Source: Candidatus Mesolinea sp. (GTDB lineage: Bacteria > Chloroflexota > Anaerolineae > Anaerolineales > Anaerolineaceae). Taken from it: a stretch of DNA of 19,280 bases. A model generated the notes under the pieces. It ran no database searches. It was not told the DNA's origin and saw only the letters and a list, made by a program, of their open reading frames with translations. The DNA lies in assembly GCA_003445715.1 (NCBI GenBank), contig DMCS01000005.1:1-19280 (forward strand), read 5' to 3'. Below, in pieces: positions 14,421 to 19,280 of the stretch (positions within the stretch are counted from its first letter, which is position 1; each line of letters opens with the position of its first letter). Made by a program: the position numbers and the translations under genes.

Positions 14421-14432
14421 CATCACGCAAAT

Positions 14433-14504
14433 GGCGAGGTAGCTCAACGGTGGAGCAGTGGACTCATAAGCCATTGGTTGTGGGTTCGAATCCCACCCTC
14501 GCCA
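14433..14504 (+). tRNA. tRNA with CAU anticodon (probably elongator tRNA-Met)
   Basis: Acceptor GGCGAGG/CCTCGCC, D arm GCTC/GAGC with a short 7-base loop, anticodon loop CTCATAA (anticodon 14465-14467), T arm GTGGG-TTCGAAT-CCCAC, discriminator A. CCA is not encoded (CTT follows) and must be added. The anticodon stem GTGGA/GCCAT has an A-G mismatch at its loop end (31:39) and a G-U at the other end. The lack of initiator features argues against fMet. A lysidine-modified tRNA-Ile(CAU) cannot be excluded from sequence by eye. Confidence 0.88.
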
Positions 14505-14637
14505 CTTATCATCTCTGGGGGGTAAGAAAACAATATAACGCTCATGTCCTAAAGTTGGCAAAATGGTAATTTAGAACTTTTTTCTTTACCTCGTACTGAG
14601 TAGCCTCTTTATACTTTGACCGTTTTTGCAAAATCCG
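14505..14637. other. Intergenic stretch after the CAU tRNA
   Basis: No gene seen. A weak terminator candidate is AAAGTT (14551-14556) with AACTTT (14575-14580) followed by TTTCTTT; the 18-base loop makes it doubtful. Confidence 0.3.
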
Positions 14638-14666
14638 TTGACGCTCTTAAACCCACAGTGTATACT
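14638..14666 (+). promoter_or_regulatory. Promoter of the ABC exporter operon
   Basis: TTGACG (14638-14643) and TATACT (14661-14666), 17-base spacer, each five of six to consensus. The start point would be near 14673, leaving a ~50-base leader that contains a hairpin. Confidence 0.75.
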
Positions 14667-14680
14667 CTCTCGCAGAGTTC

Positions 14681-14702
14681 GGGGATATCGAAAGGTATCC
14701 CC
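14681..14702 (+). promoter_or_regulatory. 5' UTR stem-loop upstream of the ABC operon
   Basis: GGGGATAT-CGAAAG-GTATCCCC folds into an 8-bp stem including one U-G pair, near the predicted 5' end of the transcript. It is followed by ATATTTTG, too short a T-run for a confident terminator. It may stabilise the mRNA or act as an attenuator. Confidence 0.5.
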
Positions 14703-14723
14703 ATATTTTGCCTGGAATAAGGA

Positions 14724-16553
14724 ATGCAAAACAAGAAAAACGCTTACCCAGAACTAGATCGCCAAAAGATCACCAGCAATAAAAACGGCTTGGTGACGCT
14801 TTGGCACTTGCTTAGCGGCTACCATGGGCATTATGCCCTTTCTGCCATCATGTTAGCCATCTCAGCCGCTTCCCGCACCGGAATGTATCTATTCCTGGGT
14901 TATTTTGTCGATCAAATTATCGGGCAGGGCAAGTTCGGCGCCGAACTGCTCCAAGGCGCAGCTACTTTTTTGGGCTTAATTATGCTTCAGGCTCTCTCCG
15001 GCTTTCTCAGCAATAAACTTGCTGCCCAAACCGCCGAAAGCAGCACCCGCCGTTTGCGGGATCTTCTCTTTGACCATATTCAACGCTTGAGTTTTGCCTA
15101 TCATTCCGAAGTTAAAACTGGAGACTTGCTCGAGCGCGCATCCTCTGATGTGGACACCATTCGGCGTTTCATTGCCGATCAAGCAGTCGGTGTGGCGCGC
15201 ATCATCGTGATATTCATCATTAATTTCACGGCTATTTTTCAGCTGAACCAGAGGCTCGCACTGATTTCTATCATCATTGTGCCGGTCATTTTGGTCATTT
15301 CCATCTTTTTCTTTCGCAAACTTTCGAAAGCCTATGAAGCTTATCAGGAACAGGAAGCAGTCTTATCCACCAATCTGCAAGAGAACCTGAGCGGTGTACG
15401 TGTGGTAAAAGCATTTGCCCGTCAATCCTACGAAATCAAAAAGTTTGACCAAAACAATTATGAAAAATATTTACGCGGCAAGCGGCTCAACCTGATGCAC
15501 GCCCTTTTCTGGCCGATTTCAGATACGATTTGCGCGGCACAGATGATCGCCAGCAACTTTTTAGCTGCTACCATGGTTATCGATGGGATTATTACCCTTG
15601 GTAATTTCATCACCTTTTCCGGTCTCCTTGGTTGGCTCATCTGGCCAATCCGCAACTTGGGACGCTTGATCGTGGATACCTCGCGCGCGCTCGTTTCCTT
15701 AAACCGCGTCGTGGAGGTATTGCGCGTTCCTGAAGAACCGCTCTTTGAAGGCAGCTATCTCCCCCCCTCCGGCACGGTTCACGGCGATATTAGCTTCGAG
15801 CATGTCACTTTCGAATATGAGAAAGGACATCCAGTCTTGGAAGATGTTTCCTTTGAAGTAAAGGCTGGTCAGGTGATTGCTTTGCTTGGTTCCACCGGCT
15901 CAGGTAAAACCTCGCTCGTGAATTTGCTGCCACGTTTTTACGATATCACTTCTGGCAGCATCCGCCTGGATGGTGTAGACTTGCGCGAATATCCACGTAG
16001 TTTTCTGCGCAGCCAAATTGGCATCGTGGAACAGGAACCTTTCCTATTTTCCTGTTCCATTCGCGATAATATTACCTATGGCGTCACACGCCCAGTAACC
16101 CAAGAGGAAATTGAGGCTGCTGCACGCGAAGCTGCCATTCACGATGTCATCCTGAGCTTCAAGGACGGTTACGACACGCTGGTTGGGGAGCGCGGGGTAA
16201 CCCTCTCTGGTGGGCAAAAGCAGCGCGTAGCTATCGCGCGCACCTTACTGCTCAACCCACGCATCCTCATAATGGATGATTCTACGTCTTCCGTCGATAT
16301 GGAAACTGAAGTGCAGATTCGTGAGGCTTTGCAGCGCCTGATGGTTGACCGCACGACCTTTATCATCGCACACCGCATTCAAAGTATTATGAGTGCCGAT
16401 CTGATTTTGGTTTTTGACGAAGGTAAAATCGTCCAATCTGGTCAGCATGAGGACCTCATCGACCAGCCTGGCATTTACCGCAGCATATTTGAAATTCAAA
16501 CGCGCATTGAGAGCGCTTTGCAAGAGGAAATTGACAGTGTCCACTTATTATGA
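14724..16553 (+). CDS. ABC exporter half-transporter, subunit A (degenerate Walker B)
   Basis: A 609-residue MsbA/LmrA-type half-transporter. Residues about 30-320 hold six predicted membrane helices and the coupling region (ENLSGVRVVKAFARQ). The nucleotide-binding domain has Walker A GSTGSGKTS (389-397), signature LSGGQ (494-498), Walker B ILIMD with D518, and switch histidine in IIAHR. The residue after Walker B, normally the catalytic glutamate, is aspartate (D519). This is characteristic of one subunit of heterodimeric exporters such as TM287/288, BmrCD or LmrCD. It overlaps the second half-transporter by 17 bases. It is likely an inner-membrane exporter of drugs, lipids or peptides; the substrate is unknown. 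GGAA and AGGA lie just before the start codon. Confidence 0.9.
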   Translation: MQNKKNAYPELDRQKITSNKNGLVTLWHLLSGYHGHYALSAIMLAISAASRTGMYLFLGYFVDQIIGQGKFGAELLQGAATFLGLIMLQALSGFLSNKLAAQTAESSTRRLRDLLFDHIQRLSFAYHSEVKTGDLLERASSDVDTIRRFIADQAVGVARIIVIFIINFTAIFQLNQRLALISIIIVPVILVISIFFFRKLSKAYEAYQEQEAVLSTNLQENLSGVRVVKAFARQSYEIKKFDQNNYEKYLRGKRLNLMHALFWPISDTICAAQMIASNFLAATMVIDGIITLGNFITFSGLLGWLIWPIRNLGRLIVDTSRALVSLNRVVEVLRVPEEPLFEGSYLPPSGTVHGDISFEHVTFEYEKGHPVLEDVSFEVKAGQVIALLGSTGSGKTSLVNLLPRFYDITSGSIRLDGVDLREYPRSFLRSQIGIVEQEPFLFSCSIRDNITYGVTRPVTQEEIEAAAREAAIHDVILSFKDGYDTLVGERGVTLSGGQKQRVAIARTLLLNPRILIMDDSTSSVDMETEVQIREALQRLMVDRTTFIIAHRIQSIMSADLILVFDEGKIVQSGQHEDLIDQPGIYRSIFEIQTRIESALQEEIDSVHLL

Positions 16554-18369
16554 CGAAAACGAACTTGACGACAATGTTCGTTTTAACGGAAATGTAATCA
16601 AGCGTCTGTTCGAGACGCTTGCTCCGCACAAGAAGACCATGATCGGCAGCATGGTTGCCATCATTTTAGTCTCTTTATTAGATGCGTATTTCACCCTGAT
16701 CAATAAGCGCATCATCGATGAAGGCATCATTGCCGGGGATAAAACCGCTTTGGTCAGGCTCTTTACGCTGTATGGCGCAATTGTGTTAATTCAGGCTGTG
16801 GCGGTGTTTTTCTTCATCTACCTGATTGGGCTCCAGGGTGAAAAGGTGCGCTACGACCTCCGCAAGAAGCTCTTCAACCATTTGCAGCAGCTTTCCTTGG
16901 CGTACTTTAGCAAGACGCCTCTTGGGTGGATCATGTCCCGCGTGACATCGGATACAGAAAAGATGGCGGAACTGCTTACCTGGGGCTTGATTGATTCCAC
17001 TTATGCTGTGGTAAATATTGTTACCGCTTCCATCTTTATGCTCAGCATCAACTGGCAGTTAGCCTTGATTGTGATCGCATCTCTGCCTGTGATGCTCTTT
17101 GTAGCTTTCAAATTCCGCACACGTATTTATTATCACTACCGCCAGTCGCGTAAAGCCAATTCCAAGATGACAGCCAACCTCAATGAAAACATCACAGGGG
17201 TCCGCGTGGTCAAAGCACTGCGCCGTGAAGACCGAAACTTAGAAAACTTCAAAGTACTATCCACCGATATGTACCACTCCAGTTACCGTGCCGCTTACCT
17301 TTCAGCGCTTTTCCAGCCGACAATTCAAACTATCAGCGCGCTTTCATTAGCCTTAGTGATGTGGCGCGGCGGTTTGAGTGTTCAGACTCAGGCAATCACC
17401 ATCGGCGGACTGCAAGCCTTCATTTCCTACATCATGATGATCCTTTGGCCCGTGCAGGATTTGGCGCGCGTGTATGCCGATATGCAAAACGCTGTGGCAT
17501 CCTCTGAGCGCGTTTTCTCACTGATCGATACCCAACCCGGCATTCGTGACCGCGAGCAAACGTTGCCTTTCACACCGCTCTCGGGCGATATTGAATTCGA
17601 TGATGTCTCCTTCCACTACAAAGAAGACGAACCCGTAATTAAACACCTTAGTTTTCACGTGAACCATGGCGAGACGGTTGCGCTCGTCGGCCCAACTGGC
17701 GGTGGCAAGACCACCATCGTCAACTTGCTGTGCCGCTTTTATGAACCCACTGAGGGGACTATCCGCATTGGAGGTATTGACTACCTCAATTTCTCGCTCC
17801 AAAACATTCAATCCCGAATCGGCGTGGTGCTGCAGACCCCCCACTTGTTTTCTGGCACCATCCGTGAGAACATCCGCTATGGCAAACTCGATGCGACGGA
17901 TGAAGAGATTGAGGTTGCTGCCAAATTAGCTGGAGCTCATAACTTCATTATCAATTTCGAGCACGGCTATGACCAAAACGTTGGCGAAGGCGGCAATCTG
18001 CTCTCGGTTGGGCAAAAACAGCTTATCAGCATCGCGCGTGCCATCTTGGCAAAGCCGGATATTTTTGTGATGGATGAAGCCACAAGCTCCGTGGATACGC
18101 TCACCGAAGCACTGATCCAGCAAGGCATGGAGCGCCTAATGGAAGGGCGCACCAGCTTCATTATTGCCCACCGCCTTTCTACGATTAAACATGCCGATAA
18201 AATCTTAGTCATTCGCGATGGCCAAATTGCAGAGCAGGGTAACCATGAGTCGCTCATGCGCCTACGCGGGCACTACTACCGCCTCTACACGCAGCAGTTT
18301 CGTCATGAGCTCGAAAGTCAGCTGGATCCATACCAGCAAACACTCAGTTCGGAAGAGTCTCAGGCTTAG
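16537..18369 (+). CDS. ABC exporter half-transporter, subunit B (degenerate signature, intact catalytic Glu)
   Basis: A 610-residue half-transporter with six predicted membrane helices followed by a nucleotide-binding domain. Walker A is GPTGGGKTT (from residue 385), the signature is LSVGQ (489-493) rather than LSGGQ, Walker B is IFVMD followed by the catalytic glutamate E514, and the switch histidine is in IIAHR. The start is taken as GTG 16537 inside the end of the previous gene, with GAGG nine bases upstream. The frame is open back to 16414, but that would add 41 residues overlapping the conserved end of subunit A. The altered signature motif pairs with subunit A's defective Walker B in one composite ATP site, supporting a heterodimer. 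Confidence 0.9.
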   Translation: MSTYYDENELDDNVRFNGNVIKRLFETLAPHKKTMIGSMVAIILVSLLDAYFTLINKRIIDEGIIAGDKTALVRLFTLYGAIVLIQAVAVFFFIYLIGLQGEKVRYDLRKKLFNHLQQLSLAYFSKTPLGWIMSRVTSDTEKMAELLTWGLIDSTYAVVNIVTASIFMLSINWQLALIVIASLPVMLFVAFKFRTRIYYHYRQSRKANSKMTANLNENITGVRVVKALRREDRNLENFKVLSTDMYHSSYRAAYLSALFQPTIQTISALSLALVMWRGGLSVQTQAITIGGLQAFISYIMMILWPVQDLARVYADMQNAVASSERVFSLIDTQPGIRDREQTLPFTPLSGDIEFDDVSFHYKEDEPVIKHLSFHVNHGETVALVGPTGGGKTTIVNLLCRFYEPTEGTIRIGGIDYLNFSLQNIQSRIGVVLQTPHLFSGTIRENIRYGKLDATDEEIEVAAKLAGAHNFIINFEHGYDQNVGEGGNLLSVGQKQLISIARAILAKPDIFVMDEATSSVDTLTEALIQQGMERLMEGRTSFIIAHRLSTIKHADKILVIRDGQIAEQGNHESLMRLRGHYYRLYTQQFRHELESQLDPYQQTLSSEESQA

Positions 18370-18375
18370 TCTCAT

Positions 18376-19182
18376 ATGCAATTTGCCGTCAATTACTCGC
18401 TCCCGCTAGAGAAACTGCTCCTTACAGGCCAGGTGGAAGTAGATCTGCTCAAGTGCCCTGATTGGCAAGGTGTAATCCACGCTGCCCAACGCCTTCGCCC
18501 AGTCTATGTGCATTTTGAGATTGCTGTAGGCAATGGCCAAGCTCCAATCCTGGATTATGATGCGTTGCGCGCGATGCTTACCCAAACCCATACGCCGCAC
18601 CTTAACTGTCATCTGGTTGGGAACAGCACACTTGACTCTGAGAGCAGTAATGACCGGCTCATGCAAATTAATCAGTGGGTTGAAGAGCTTACGGTTCTAA
18701 GGGCTAACCTGCCAGAATTGCCGCTCGTTGCTGAAAATCTACCCATTACCCCGCTGGAAAAAGGCAGCTTCATCGGTGCTGACCCCGACCTCATCCGTGA
18801 AGCCTTGCTCGCCACCGAGACCGACTTGCTTTTTGATCTTTCGCATGCACGCATCAGCTGCGCGGCAATGGAAAGCGAGTTAGCTGATTATAGCGATCGG
18901 TTGCCGATGGAGCGCCTCCGCGAACTTCATCTCACTGGGCTGCGCAAGTATCACGGACTCATTACTGACCATTTCGAACTGACAGATCCTGATTGGCAGG
19001 CTGCCCACTGGGCGCAGCAGCAGATTCTGAGGGGCAGATGGCGAGAGCCGGAAATCGTCGCATTAGAGTATGGCGGCATAGGGGACGTCTTTGGCTGGCG
19101 TACCCAGGCGGAAGCCTTGCTAGCGCAAGTTCCCCGCTTACATGCTATGTTTGGCAATCATACTATCCCTGTAAATATTTAA
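18376..19182 (+). CDS. DUF692-like (MNIO-type) TIM-barrel protein
   Basis: A 268-residue soluble protein. By eye its motifs align in order with DUF692/UPF0276 proteins (the MbnB/TglH multinuclear iron oxidase family): H75-x-x-x-H79 region (LHGVG position), AENLP with E120 and N121, FDLSHAR with D154 and H157 (DVNN position), ELHLTG with H185 (EIHLAGH position), TDHFELTDPDW with D198 and H199 (DxHDxPVxDPVW position), and ALEYGG with E231 (LIEWD position). These are metal-ligand-bearing strands in the family, but several are altered, so iron binding is inferred. The start follows the exporter gene by six bases with only a weak ribosome-binding site, so it is probably co-transcribed. No RiPP precursor or partner protein (MbnC/TglI type) is visible. 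Alternative: another xylose-isomerase-like barrel hydrolase or epimerase. Confidence 0.6.
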   Translation: MQFAVNYSLPLEKLLLTGQVEVDLLKCPDWQGVIHAAQRLRPVYVHFEIAVGNGQAPILDYDALRAMLTQTHTPHLNCHLVGNSTLDSESSNDRLMQINQWVEELTVLRANLPELPLVAENLPITPLEKGSFIGADPDLIREALLATETDLLFDLSHARISCAAMESELADYSDRLPMERLRELHLTGLRKYHGLITDHFELTDPDWQAAHWAQQQILRGRWREPEIVALEYGGIGDVFGWRTQAEALLAQVPRLHAMFGNHTIPVNI

Positions 19183-19280
19183 TCCCTTTGCGCATATTTT
19201 TTCCGGATTAGGTACCCTATATTTAGAGAAATTTACTCGTTAGACGCACTATTTGCAACTGTCATGGCTAATTAGAAATG
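19183..19280. other. Right-edge intergenic sequence
   Basis: AT-rich, no gene or convincing terminator seen. TAATCC (19180-19185) and GGATTA (19205-19210) could pair, but the T-run lies in the loop. Confidence 0.4.

Noticed and set aside
19180..19210. Terminator after the DUF692-like gene
   Set aside because: TAATCC/GGATTA would pair, but the T-run is in the loop instead of after the stem.
19183..19280. Cysteine-containing precursor peptide next to the DUF692-like gene
   Set aside because: No short frame with a ribosome-binding site and cysteine-rich core is visible in the 98 remaining bases.

Overview
The window looks like a piece of an anaerobic bacterial chromosome, most likely Chloroflexota (Anaerolineae-like). 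This is an inference from gene content: a multi-gene heterodisulfide-reductase/Flox-type iron-sulfur oxidoreductase locus, a T-box-controlled type 2 isoleucyl-tRNA synthetase, and mixed GC content. No 16S or other decisive marker is present.

Region 1 (1-5096, + strand) is a tightly packed redox operon. It enters mid-gene with the C-terminus of an MvhD-type domain (possibly the tail of an HdrA-MvhD fusion). It continues with an HdrC-like four-cluster protein, a second complete MvhD-type protein (FloxD-like), an FrhB-like/dicluster protein (FloxC-like), an AsrA-like dicluster protein (FloxB-like), an AsrB-like FAD/NAD(P)/[2Fe-2S] reductase (FloxA-like) and a long polyferredoxin. Junctions overlap or nearly touch, so translation is probably coupled. 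The set would pass electrons from NAD(P)H through flavin and many Fe-S clusters to an Hdr core, as in flavin-based electron bifurcation. No HdrB is visible, so the final acceptor is open.

Region 2 (5112-14133, - strand) reads from right to left. hisS comes first, then a tRNA-His gene with its own likely promoter and an intrinsic terminator. Next is a strong promoter driving an Ile T-box leader, then an overlapping operon ileS-lspA-rluD-threonine aldolase. After a short stretch that appears to hold the decayed end of a BNR-type beta-propeller gene, a calcineurin-like phosphoesterase ends convergently with the redox operon.

Region 3 (about 14134-14723) is intergenic. It holds two ~42-bp direct repeats with alternative hairpins, a tRNA with a CAU anticodon behind a good promoter, and the promoter and 5' hairpin of the next operon.

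Region 4 (14724-19182, + strand) encodes two ABC exporter half-transporters whose sequence deviations fall in the same composite ATP site, the hallmark of a heterodimeric exporter. They are followed by a divergent DUF692-like (MNIO-type) TIM-barrel protein. The exporter plus DUF692-like enzyme, the Hdr/Flox locus lacking HdrB, and the GxHH-type IleRS are the points most worth a second look. The last ~98 bases show no gene.
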